A DNA stretch of 64,000 nucleotides from Fratercula arctica. Taxonomy: Eukaryota > Chordata > Aves > Charadriiformes > Alcidae. The notes under the pieces are model-generated. The model searched no databases. It saw only the letters and a list, made by a program, of their open reading frames with translations, and was not told where the DNA came from. The number at the start of each line of letters is the position of its first letter. Position 1 is the stretch's first letter. The DNA is taken from contig CANTUZ010000001.1 in NCBI GenBank assembly GCA_947846985.1, forward strand, positions 147,962,447 to 148,026,446, in the 5' to 3' direction. This document shows positions 11,052 through 23,099 of this stretch, in pieces. A program made the translations under genes and the position numbers.

Positions 11052-12080
11052 TGGCTTCTCCTGGAGAAGCTGGCGAATCGTGGCATAGACGAGTGTACTC
11101 TTCACAGGGTTAAAAACTGGCTGGATGGCCGTGCCCAGAGAGTTGTGATTAATGGGTTGAAATCCTCTTGGCATCTGGTCACCAGCAGTGTCCCTCAGGG
11201 CTCAGTTTTGGGGCCAGTTTTGTTTAATATCTTTATCAGTGATCTGGATGAGGGGATTGAGTGCACCCTCAGTAAGTTTGCAGATGACACCAAACTAGGT
11301 GGGAGTGCTGATCTGCTTGAGGGTAGGAAGGCTCTACAGAGGGACCTGGACAGGCTGGATCAATGGGCCAAGGCCAATTGGATGAGGTTTAATAAGGCCA
11401 AGTGCCAGGTCCTGCATTTCGGTCACAACAACCCCAAGCAACGCTACAGGCTTGGGGAAGAGTGGCTGGAAAACTGCCCAGCAGAAAAGGACCTGGGGGT
11501 GCTGGTGGACAACCAGTTCAACATGAGCCAGCAGTGTGCCCAGGTGGCCAAGAAGGCCAACAGCATTCTGGCTTGTATCAGGAATAGTGTGGCCAGCAGG
11601 AGGAGGGAAGCGATCGTGCCTCTGTACTCGGCACTGGTGAGGCCTCACCTCGAGTACTGTGTTCAGTTCTGGGCCCCTCTGCACAAGAGGGACATTGAAG
11701 TGCTGCAGCGTGTCCGGAGGAGAGCTACCAAGCTGGTGAGGGGTCTGGAGACCAAGTCATATGAGGAGAGGCTGAGGGAACTGGGCATGTTTAGCTTGGA
11801 GAAGAGGAGGCTGAGGGGAGACCTCATTGCCCTCTACAACTACCTGAAAGGAGGTTGTAGAGAGGTGGGTGTTGGCCTCTTCTCCCAGGTGAATAATGAC
11901 AGGACCAGAGGAAATGGTCTGAAGTTGCGGCAGGGGAGGTTTAGATCAGATATTAGGAAGAATGACTTTACTGACAGAGTGGTCAGGCACTGGAACAGCC
12001 TGCCCAGGGAGGTGGTTGAGTCACCATCCCTAGAGGTATTTAAGAAACGTGTAGATTTGGCACTTCAGGGCATGCTCTAG
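11052..12080 (+). pseudogene. CR1 ORF2 C-terminal fragment (reverse transcriptase)
   Basis: In the family, ORF2 encodes an endonuclease plus reverse transcriptase that copies CR1 RNA into DNA. The endonuclease and the RT fingers are lost to 5' truncation. What remains includes the [16 protein letters not shown] block, the catalytic FADDTK motif (bases 11277-11294), the LVRPHLEYC motif and the conserved tail [20 protein letters not shown] to [20 protein letters not shown], ending at a TAG at 12078-12080. The frame is open upstream to 10974, but that extension is host sequence, so its ATG has no meaning. The fragment cannot make an active protein because domains are missing. Confidence 0.93.
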
Positions 12081-12176
12081 TGACAGAGATTGTAGGGGGT
12101 TTTCTTTTGTGTGTGTATGGTTGGACTTGATGATCTCAAATGTCCTTTCCAACCATGAAGATTCTATGATTCTAGG
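11052..12176 (+). mobile_element. CR1 LINE, 5'-truncated, fairly young
   Basis: CR1 is the dominant non-LTR retrotransposon of birds. This copy begins abruptly inside the RT domain (CTTCTCCTGGAGAAGCTGGC), as expected for incomplete reverse transcription. It runs through the ORF2 C-terminus into a short 3' UTR, with TTGGACTTGATGATCTCAAA followed by the terminal ATTCTATGATTCTA. The coding part is free of stops and frameshifts for 343 codons, which suggests insertion much later than the decayed copies elsewhere in the window. It lies in the large ERC1 intron, antisense to the gene. CR1 makes little or no target-site duplication and none is seen. Confidence 0.95.
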
Positions 12177-14035
12177 TTCTGTGGTCGTTTCTCAATGAGA
12201 GTTATATTTTAAAAGCTCTTGTTATTTTTTACAGGTGGAAAAAACCTCAACTGCTCTCACTTGAAAGGTGTGAAGTTTTGCTAAGTCAATGGGTGAAAAT
12301 TGACTCACTGATGAGAAAGTCCATGACTGCTTTCAGATGAGTGATAGCTGGGGATGGAAGAATATCTTTTTTTCTTAGGCATTACAGGTTTAGGTGAGAA
12401 AAGAGTGATGATGTATGACTTCCTTCTGATCCCAGTCAGTGACCGAAATATTTATGCCAGTGAAAGCTTAAGACCTCTATCACTGCACAGCAGAAGAAAC
12501 TAGAACATAAAAAAGCCACCGCTAAGATGTGATCTCTGTTCATCCCCTCAGTCACTCCAATGATTGCTAGAGTTTTGCTGAAGCTACCCATACACAGAAG
12601 TTTGCTATTATCAGGATCTCAATGGAAGCCATATATCCTGTATCAAAAAACGTGAAAGAGCCGTGTATTTCAAGAGGAAAAGGTGTGTTTCAACAGACAA
12701 AATTGTTCACCATCAGACAGCAGAATGGGCTTACACAATGGACTTTCTGTGGGTGGAATTTATCTCTGGATTTATATAGGTGTTTCCTGTACACACTAAG
12801 AGAATAAGCTTGCTTTAAACAGACTACCACCATATAAAAAATCTGACAGATCCAGTTTAGAGTACTTGGATCCTGCCTAGATCGTATGTAGAAAAACTAG
12901 CACCTTAAATTATCCCTTGTCTTTCAAGACACAATACCACAAAGTTAGGCAATTTTTTTAGACACTTTAGGATAATCAAAAGATACTCTAAATACATTTA
13001 TTTGATGAAGAAATACAAATATTCTGATGACTTAATGCAGACAAAGAGTGGAAGAAAGGAAAGGGTGCACATCAGATTCCCAGTTGTAGCGTCAAGATTG
13101 TAGGTGTGGGAACGACTGATAATGGGCACATTATTATTGCCACTTTGTTTCTGTTGCTTTTGCTTTATGGAAAAGTATCCAATTTTGGATGTCTGCCTGA
13201 AACATGAAAAATATCAATAGAGTGAAATGACAGAACATGATCCATGACCTCTGCTTTTTTCTAGCTATCGGTACCCTGGGAAAGACAGGCTGGCTTGGAG
13301 CTCTGGTCATTTTCACTTTCTTTAGAGTAATCTGTTTTGATTCTAAAGCAACACTTATTCTTTTAATAGTAATCCCACAATCCTTGCTGATGATTCAGGA
13401 CCAGAGCCAAGAATATCTCTGTAACAGTATCTATGTAGCCATTACTCTGGTATGGAAATTGGAGGTGCCTCAAATAGCATGTAAAGCATACCTTCTGCAA
13501 TCAAATCCTTTGTTGCCCATCTCTACTTCTTACAAGAAAACTCCATGACCAGGACAACAAGATATGGATATCAGTCCATTACTTATTTTTTGCTGAATAA
13601 TCTTTGCCCCTATGCCCTAGAAAAAAACATCCTACTGGCCAAAACTTCAGTGCTATATCCTGTGAGAGACAGGGGTGCTCAGGTCAAGAAGTGGGGTGAA
13701 AGGTTCTGTGGATTTCTACTTTCTGGAACCCAAACAAAATGAAGTCTGAACCAAAGTAAGAAAAATATCCTGTGATGTGATACATGCATTGCAGCTGCAT
13801 TTTTGAATTCTGCAAGCTAAATGTATACTGTTTCACATGGCAGAAACGCAGGTGTCACTGTCAGCTCTGCTGAAAGGAGCCATGTCTGTAATGGCGCACT
13901 ACTGTTGTCAACAGAGCTTGGAGTTGCTAAAATGATACTACAAGACCACGGAAAGCAAATATCACCAAGCAAAAAACAAGGTTTGTGACTGAAGAGCACT
14001 ACAAAACTGACTTGTTTCCCTTCTTGATATCTGTT

Positions 14036-14069
14036 ATGCCCAGGGAGAGCAGATGCCCAGGGAGAGCAG
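14036..14069. repeat. 17-bp tandem duplication
   Basis: ATGCCCAGGGAGAGCAG occurs twice with no gap. This is probably a small slippage or repair duplication. Confidence 0.9.
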
Positions 14070-17000
14070 AAGAATCGGTTGTAAGACAGGCAAGGTGGCA
14101 AGAGGGAGAAAATGGGCTGCTGTGTAAACGGTGCTAGTAGCGCATGAACAAACCTATCTGTCAGGAGTGCTGGAGTCAGTCATACAGGCTCAGCTTCAGT
14201 TTAGGTAACAGACAGTGGCACAAGCTTAGCTTCTTCAGCAAAGCGAGTGTCTTCGGTTCACAACACCGCAGATCTTGAAATGTCCTAACAGGCAGGCAAA
14301 GCATCTACTTGCTGCACAACCCAACATGGTTGATTTTTTTAAAATGCTAGCTAATGCCAGAGTCACTACAGCTCACATAAACATAGCTCACAAAAGTTAG
14401 TTCAGGTATTTCAGAGAGGGCTAGTAGTCTAGCTGTGGCAGCAGTAACACAGCAGAGGCGAAACTGGCTATTTATCTCTCCATTTTGGGCAAGTTCTGTA
14501 GCCCGTACTGAGCTGTACAGCAGCTCACAAGAGGTAAGCAGACTTTAAAACAGCCTAAGTATTACCAAGGGAAACTTGCAATGTCCATAATGTAGAAAAT
14601 CTAGTGAAACGAGGTTTAGGATTAACTCTGAATTGGACAAAAGGAAGTACACTGCAGAGAAGAGGATTTTTTCTTCCATTTAGGCTGAAGCCTTTCACTG
14701 AATGTAGACTATGATGACCACAGACTGGAATGGTACCAAGATCAGTTGGTTCACTTCTTAAAAGATAGTGGTAGAGATACTCTGAAGATCAATATCAACA
14801 TGATTTGCTCTGTTTGCAGTCTTAAAAAAAAAATACAAAGAAAGATGGGTTTTCTACTTCTTGAAATAGATGACTACATAGTAGTTATATGACAGTAGAG
14901 CTGCCTCGGGAGTAATTCTGGTTCATCCACGGTCTCCATTCTGTTTGCAGCTCAGGTGGGACTGGGGGTTCTTACAGCTGATGCCAAAGATGTAGCAATA
15001 ATGAATGACTCCAGCTCTGAGATACAGACAGATCCAGAGGACTGAAATGTCTTATGGAAGGCAGTGATGACTGTAGAGGCGAGAAACCACTCAAAATTAC
15101 CATCACTGAATTCTTCTGATGTCAAATATCACGAGCCTTTGAAGCACTCCTGATGAAAGTGCCTGATTTTGATAAGATAACTGGGCAAGATGGCAACAGT
15201 TTAAATTGCAGCTTGGGTTTCAGTACCTGCCTTGAACCAAGGCAAAGCTTAAAGAATGTCCTTCAACCACAGAAACAGTCTCTGTTTTGAATGAAATCTT
15301 AAAAATTAGAACAATGTACTATTATACTACTACACATTACTAATACTACAAACTGCAGAAGGCATTCAGCAAAGCAGTATTTCCTAAATCTCTCTGTAGC
15401 AGAGAAGAAAGGAGTTAAGAGTTGTATACCATTTAACTTCAGATGCTGAATAATATTTTTCCTAGAGAATACTTCGGCTGCAGTGACTTTAGTAAAAATG
15501 GCAGCTGCTAGCATCTCATACGCATGCTTACAGGGGCCCTAGAAAAAGACATACACTGCACAGATGAGATTTCTTGTATGGGCTTGGGTGAGGATAAATA
15601 AGTGATTTGGTATTTTGAGTGACCAAGTATTTGAATGAATCTAGAAAATAAGGAACTACAGCTCATCAGATTCAGTTACCAAGTCCCATTAGCACCAAAA
15701 CACCCTAGTGTACAGTGTAGCCAAAACCGTAACACATCTCCCTGGAGCACTGCAGACACCAGTTTTGTTTCATTCCTCTTTTCCTCTTTGGTGAACCACA
15801 GCATATTTTTGCAAATGGGGGCATGAGACTTTCTAACTACTCAGTAACCCTCAGCACTGCAGGACTAATATCCTATATTCCTGGATAATAAACTGTAGCA
15901 GGGTAAGTCCAATAAGGAGTAATAAAAAAAGTTCATCCACAACAGTAAAAATGTTTCAACTACCAGGGTAGCCAAGTTTGTCCTCTGGCTTACAAATACT
16001 AATAGAATCAAGATGTCTTTAAATGGCTCTCTACAGCACTTGGTTTCAGGAGACTATGTAATTCCTTCACAGCTCCTTCCTAGTAAAGCAGAGGAGTCCT
16101 TTTGGTAAAACATAACAGAAAGTGAATTTTTAAAAGCAGTTTTGTACTTTGCAGCACAGTTCTCAGGGTCATAAGGCTGGAATATTTATTAGATGTATAA
16201 TTAGAAAGAATAACAGGCTGCAAACAGTGCTGAATTAATGATGCTTCAAAAGATAAAAACTACACATATTTATTAAAAGAATATGCTTACGTTTGTCAGA
16301 GAACACAAATTCCATACAGAAATGTTACAAATATATTGTTCTATATAATTTTATTTCAAATTATGAGATTTCTTCCTATGTGGAGTATTTCTGAAAGCAT
16401 GGATCAGATAATGTAAAAATAATATTGAGATCAGCAGCAGCTTTGATTTTAATGTCACTGAGGAACTGGGATAATTCCATCAGGTCTAGTTTCATTATAG
16501 GGATCAAATCTGTTTTCTTTCTGGCAGACTATAAACTAAAGCATTTGTGGATCTGACACAACTTTGGAGAGATCAGGTAGCTACAAGCTCACAGGAATCC
16601 AGTCAGTTCCTTCAACACAGACTGCTGCTCTTCTGTGAGGGATGACTGACCTGCCAGAGTTTTCAACCTTGCATATTAAGTTAAACTGTAGTTATGGCTG
16701 TTATGCCTTTAATACAGTAGGCTTTAAACTGGAAAGGTTCTGCTGTTTCCTAAACTGATTATTCACTCCAGCGGTAAGGACGTCAGTTGCTACAGAAGCA
16801 AAGAGCTGCTACTTGGGCAGTACTTGCTTCAGTTGTCTGATTTTTGTCCATGGCATTTACTCAAAGCCTACAGAAAACAACTGATAAAAGCTTTTAATGC
16901 TCTTCTATCGCAGCCATTTGTAAGACTTACCATGGTGAATCACCATTATAACAAGAACTGTATTATTTGCATATGAATTAAAAAAACCTCCCATGAAGTG

Positions 17001-18270
17001 ACAACAACATGAAGAACTAGCAGGCAAAGAGATTCAGATACAGTATTGCAGTATTATGAGAGCTAGACAGACATTTAGGTGACAGCTTAGAACACAAAAG
17101 CATTAGGACACAATATTTAGTAATTTCATGAGTTTGGTAAAATGACAGTGTTTGGGTAGGTCACACTTGATAAACTCTTAAAAAGTAATTAGCAATACAA
17201 CACAGCAAACAGCTGATCTGATGGGACAGGTCTGGTGCTGACTTCATCCTTTTCATCATAAACTCTGTCAACAAATCTACAGTGGTAGTTCCAAACAACA
17301 TTTTTTTTTCTACTTTTTTTTTGCTGGTTATAGAACATCTTCAGAAAATTAAGAAAATCCAACTGTTCTGAACCACGTGGAAAGTAAATTCCAGTTTCTA
17401 ACACCCTGAGAACCCGTCAATGAACAGCCACCACCCCGTCAGTGCGGCCCCAGAACCTGCAGTTCCTCGCAGGGAGGAGGCAGCCCTCGCAAAGCTCTGC
17501 GTATCAGAATTTGGTTCTTAAAAGTAACCTTGAAAAATCCTGGCAGTCAGGCCAGAGAACATCATTTCAAGATGCTAATAGACCGGTACCTTACTTCAGA
17601 CACAAGTTGCCAAATTCTGCACCAGCTACTATTTCTGCAGTATTTAAGATGCAGCTACATGAAAAGCACCAAGTATCCCAAAGTGAGCAAAACATTTATC
17701 CAAAAGAAACAGTAGCAACCTCTTGCTGCAAGAAGGTGGGAAGAAATGTAACTTGGCAGTATGTACTACCTGCTCTTTTAATTACAGCTGGGAATAATCA
17801 AACCCCACGCTGCAAATTAATTTCCCAAACATAGCCTTACACCCTCAGTCAAAAGGGATAATACCACACTCCTTCCATTCCTGTACTTGTTTCCTGAATC
17901 AGCAAATTGCCTTTACCTTGTCTGGATGGCACGTCAGCGGTCTTTCTCACCCCTGATCTATGCTCTCACAGCTACCAAAAAAGGAATTGCGAATTCAAGC
18001 AAACCAAGTGAGAAGAAAATAAAAAAGTTGTTTGTCATCAGCAAATTGAAGCCTCTTGAATTTACACCTTTTTACTGTTCTTTTCAATGTCATTACATAG
18101 AAGTGACCACAACTGGAAAACAAGAGATAAAAATATAAATTCTTTGTAAACAGAGTTGTGTGGTCACAAAAGAGATGCCCCTTTAATTTTCCATTGTATG
18201 AATGGTGTGATAATAAATCAATGTTAATTTTAGACACAGGGAGCATTACCACTTTTGCTGTCCTTATTTT

Positions 18271-18293
18271 AAAAAAAAAAAAAAAAAAAAAAA
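18271..18293 (+). repeat. A-tract of 23 bases
   Basis: An uninterrupted run of A. No retrocopy body could be recognised upstream of it, so it is likely a mononucleotide microsatellite. Confidence 0.9.
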
Positions 18294-21200
18294 GATACTG
18301 AGAACATATTTAGACTTTCCTATACACATTTTCTCTAACATCCTAAACATCTAGAACCACAGAATCATCATTCCTTACTCGGATTGATAAGCAATGCTTT
18401 TCAAAGTCCTTTCCCTCGATATATGCAGAAGTAAACCTATAAATATTTTATATTACTTTTCCCACCAATGTTTTAGCCCTTCTTTTACCTGAGCTTTCCA
18501 TCTTAATTTTACCACTTTGGCACCTGAGGCAAAGATTTGCAATTCCTAGTTCTGCTCACGTCTCAGCTCTGAGCACTCAGAATTGCAGTGCAGCTCTAGG
18601 CTGTGTCACCAGCATGCCCAGAAAAAAAAAATCTAAAGCTTTCACAGAGAGACTTTCCAACCAAGTTCCTCAGCTATTTTTTTTTATTAATTCCTCCAGT
18701 GAAAAAGAGGCTGCTGCATACCACAGCTGCTAAACTGATAGTACCTGAGCCTTACCTACTTGCCTGTGAAGAGTGGGAGTTCTCAAAGATGGTACATTTT
18801 AGAAGGAACCTTCAAACCTGGCAGATATTATGGGAGATTCTTCCCTATAAGGGTAGTATTTCTTTTTTAAGACAACTTGTTTTAGTGGCCTTCGGTGCAG
18901 AAGCTGGATGAGAGATAGAAATACTCACAAGGCCCTCAAATTCTACAGAGCTGGCTTTTCTGAGAAGGAAGTTCTGAAACTTGCACTGTCTTCATCCCCA
19001 GTTTAACAGCAGGGCAAATACAGCACAAACTTAGGGTATAATTTTCATCCAGGCAATATAGGCCACCAGAATACATTCAACAGATTTTGAAAAATGACCT
19101 CATAAGAAAAGCAGCTCTAGTTTCTTTCCTTGTGACATGGTCAAGTACAGGATGAGCTTTAGCTTAGTATGTGGTTTCACTATTGGCTTAAGCTCACACA
19201 AGACAGGGCTGTTGCTGAAGAAGATGGTTCTGCTCTCCCATTTTCAGGTTCCTGCCCCCCCCCGGTGTCAGCACCACTGATTCTGTATCCCTGCACCCTG
19301 GAGATCCAGTTAAAACCTAGCCTTGAATAAACAGGAGGAACCCAAATCTCACCACAGGTTCCTTATCCCTGGAGGAACTGTAGTTCTTCAAGATGCTGTG
19401 ACAGCATCAAACCCTTAGTTGCCAAAGCCAGGGCTACCATAATGTAAGAACGGGAAGTGAATAATGGAATTCACATTGACTATAACATATCAACCAACCA
19501 CAATTACTAGAGTGATAACAATTGTTCTCTAATTATGTCTTTGTGAATTAGACCCCAGGTGAAAGATGATAGAAAAAAATTTCAGCTACATCAGTCCAAA
19601 AATGACAGCAATACTGCAGTCTTAGTGTGGTTTCTGATCATGTGAAAAAAATCAAGCCATGACTTATAACACAGTTGTTTTAAGAAAACTATCCAACCTT
19701 TAGTCTCGAATCGAAGATACAAACTGATAGAGAATCCACCTCCTTACTAAATGACTATGACGACTGTTATTTCTGCTTAGTATAATTCATTTCACTTGTT
19801 TCTGCATTTGTCTTGTTTCTATGCTTGACATGCTTATTCTGATAGGTCATCAAGCCTTCCTTTCTTTGTATTTTACCTTTCTGCTCATTGGAAACCAAGG
19901 CAAAGGCATGAACTTAATTTTGGGACCATATGCATACTATTGCTAATCCTAGCCCTGTCCTCAGTGCATTGTGGTTCCACTTCTTTCCCAAATCTTTTTA
20001 TATCTGTGGCTATAGAATGTTTTATTAATTGTCTTGATTTCCTTTGGAAGATCTAATTCAGCATGAGTTTTCACAATTCTCACTTTACTCCTGTAATTTG
20101 TGCTTCCCAGAAACATCTCTTTCTTGACCAATTTTTAAGGCTGTTGCTAATTTCCTTTTGGATACAGACACAGAGCCAGTTAGGTTTGTAACTCTTCCTT
20201 ACACTTTTCCCCCTTTGTTTGGGATGCAAAGACCTCATAATTTCGGACTTTTGATTTAAATAAATTCCCTGCTTCCCCTCAATCAAACCTCTGAGTCCTT
20301 CTGTCCAATTCACTTGCTACCTAATATTCTTAATTTTTCTGTTTAGTACTTTGAAATTGAAAACTTTACTTGTTTAGCATAGTTTTTTTTACTTAAATGT
20401 AAGTGTACGCGGTTCATGGTCGCTACAGCTGAAGCTGTTTTTAGTGATGATTTCTTCCCTATTATCATCAACACTTATTACAATCCTGAAGTCTCAAACC
20501 AACATTACTTCTTGGTGATCTAGGAAATACTGAGTTAAGAAGTCCAGCAGTTTCTCTGATTTGTATCCCATAAATAGACGTCTCCCATAAAAATACACTT
20601 CTCCATTGTTATTTACATCTACCACAACTCTACACCTAAAATCCATAGCAGGCTACCATCTACTCTCTTTTTGTATGACTCATTTAATGGTCCTTACATT
20701 ATTTTGACTCAAAATAATGGTATTTCATTTATGCTATCACTTTTTTATTTCCTCAGAATCTCCAGTATCATTATATGCCACCTGTACTTTTATTTCTAGC
20801 TTTCCTGAACAACTTGTACCCACATTCCAGCTGTGAATAGCATTCTATTTCCCATTAATTGCCATTATCCCTGTGACATCTGGTTTCATGTTACATACCA
20901 GAGGTGTAGAGCTACTTCATTTTGTTGTTCTTTTACAAACATCTCAATTTTCCTCTGCGTTTCAACAAATTTTCTTGCTAGAGTTACAGATCACTTTCAT
21001 TATTTATTGTCTATCTGACTACCAACCTGTATGTGTGTCACCTAACTTCCTTCTCCCTCTTCTCTGAGGGTTCTTTTCTACAATATTCCAAGCCTCTCTT
21101 CCAGAACCACCTTGTCTGATTTCTAAAAAGATATATTTCCTGTAAGGTCAGACACAGTCATTCAGCACTGAGGCATCACTTTGCCTCCTGCTCCTGGTAG

Positions 21201-22984
21201 CTTCAATGACGGCTGCTTGAGTAGTGCCAAAAAAGTGTTTCTAAGCAAACAGAAGTTGTTGAAAGGGCTGAGGACAGGAATGGAGCAGGTGTCAGGGGCC
21301 AGGGATAAAATTTGGATATATTTAGTTCCATAATTGCAGCAGAAGGGGCCTGAGAGGTTTCATTTAATTTCCTTTTTCAGATCCGGGTCTGAAAGTAGGT
21401 GTAGCTACTTGCAGTCTCTTAGTGCAGAAAATTTGTTTGAATTGGCACTACAGTATATTCTGATGAGCTCTGAAGATAAACAACTTTCCATATGCTTAAA
21501 GCAACCGGTGTTCTACAGTAAGTTCGGAGCACCCTACCATCGTCTTTTCTGTTTTTATCTCTATCCAGTCCCTTTCCTTCACAGGAAGAATGAGAAGAAG
21601 CTGGAGCTGCATGCTGTAAAAACATTTTAGGAGAATGAACATGCATACTCTGCTCCAGAACCAGCACTGTTAAGCTTGATCTAAACCATGGAAACAGACC
21701 ATTGACAACCCTTTATTATCACATCTCTGCTGAACACAATGATACGTTTTGTTACACAAAGCTTTTTTTCATGTACAGATTTAAAGGAGTTTTATAAAAA
21801 AAATTAACGAAGCTCAACCATCTCGAAGTAAGCTGCTATTGTCTGTTCTGTAATGAGACACAAGTACATGAAACTTAACCAGCATGTTGAAAGTGAGAGA
21901 GCAAGTCGTTCATATGCGAAGGAATTGGAAAAACCTCATTTGAGCACATTTCAGCTACTAACACCTTTTTAACTGAACAAATTTGAAGCTGTGTTTATCC
22001 TGTAGTTTAAACAAAACTCCTAGGAAAATTACCTTATTGAGGAAATATTATCACATGTAAATTTACAGATATAACTCCAGTATCTTAAAAAAAGTAAAAA
22101 ACTCCAATTTAAAGGATATGAAATAGAAGAAACAAACTTAAACCCGCTTGTATCACACAGAGAGATTGGCTCTTGTGAAAATTCGTCTACATTATAGATA
22201 AATGGCAGTTCCCATACCTTCTTGTAAGTAACCTTGTTTTGTTCCTTGTTTTGATATAGTTGCCCTTTAATTGGTTGTACCATTGCTAAGGAGTATAATT
22301 TGGCACGTACTTAGGTATTGAGACTTGCGAATAGGCTAGTTTTTTTAAAAGAACATTTCTTGCTAAATTTCAAGATGTTTAAATTTTATCTATTTTACGA
22401 AAAAATTGTGCATATTTTCCAAGGCTGACTTCAGGATGAGGTGGCTAAGGCAGAAATTTGAGTGTGTTGCAAGGAACAGGACTGCTTTACAGGTTACAGC
22501 TTCTTAATTCTAACAGTATTATTTACAAACTATCAGAGGAAAAATGGCTCTTTCTGTCAGCTCCCCATAGTGTCTAAACTATTTAAAACAGTTAGATTAG
22601 AAAAGACAAATTCATGGCAAGAACAAGTGGAGACTTACACTTAGTTGTATGGAGATACACAGTGGACAGGGGCAGAAAATAACCGAAAGGCAGGGTGAAC
22701 ACGAGTATATTGGACAACTTTTAATCCTGAAACTATCCTTAAGAAATGGGTATTTTGCACAGCATCGGGAAAAAATATGAACATTTTCTGAAGTGTATGG
22801 ACCAGTGAATTATAGGAAAATATAAGGATGCTTCGTGCAGAATGAATCTTTTAAAAATTGAGATGCAAAGACCACCGACAAAGAAAAGTGTGACATTTTT
22901 AAAACAACTGCTAACTGCAAAACATGTAAACAAACACAATCAATTGAAACAGAAACATGGATTAGTGGAGCTGAGAGTCAAGAT

Positions 22985-23090
22985 CTATTCTTCATGCCTG
23001 TCACTTGTGGCTTGACCAAGAGCACATCATTTAAATACCTCTGTAAATGCAAATACTACTATTTACTTAAGAGAAGGATTGTAAGAGTAC
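22985..23090 (-). repeat. MIR-like SINE relic
   Basis: Bases from CACTTGTGGCTTGACCAAGA through ATACCTCTGTAAATGCAAAT to ACTACTATTTACTTA follow the remembered order of MIR in reverse orientation. In that consensus 'GTGTGACCTTGGGCAAGTCA' leads to 'ACCTCTCTGTGCCTCAG' and then 'ATAATAATAGTACCTACCT'. The copy is highly diverged. The call rests on memory. Confidence 0.45.
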
Positions 23091-23099
23091 ATCTGGTAC

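Larger units (their letters stand above)
12180..22980. other. Intronic stretch with no gene found
   Basis: The sequence is mostly unique and AT-rich. It holds a 17-bp tandem duplication at 14036-14069, a 23-base A-run at 18271-18293 and a C-run at 19255-19263. Open frames are short and have no splice support or family resemblance. Confidence 0.7.

Noticed and set aside
11334..11684. A 116-codon minus-strand open frame
   Set aside because: It is antisense to the CR1 RT region.
17442..17834. A 130-codon plus-strand open frame, long for this intron
   Set aside because: The frame has no family resemblance, no splice signals and is antisense to ERC1. A length like this is not remarkable in a 64-kb window.
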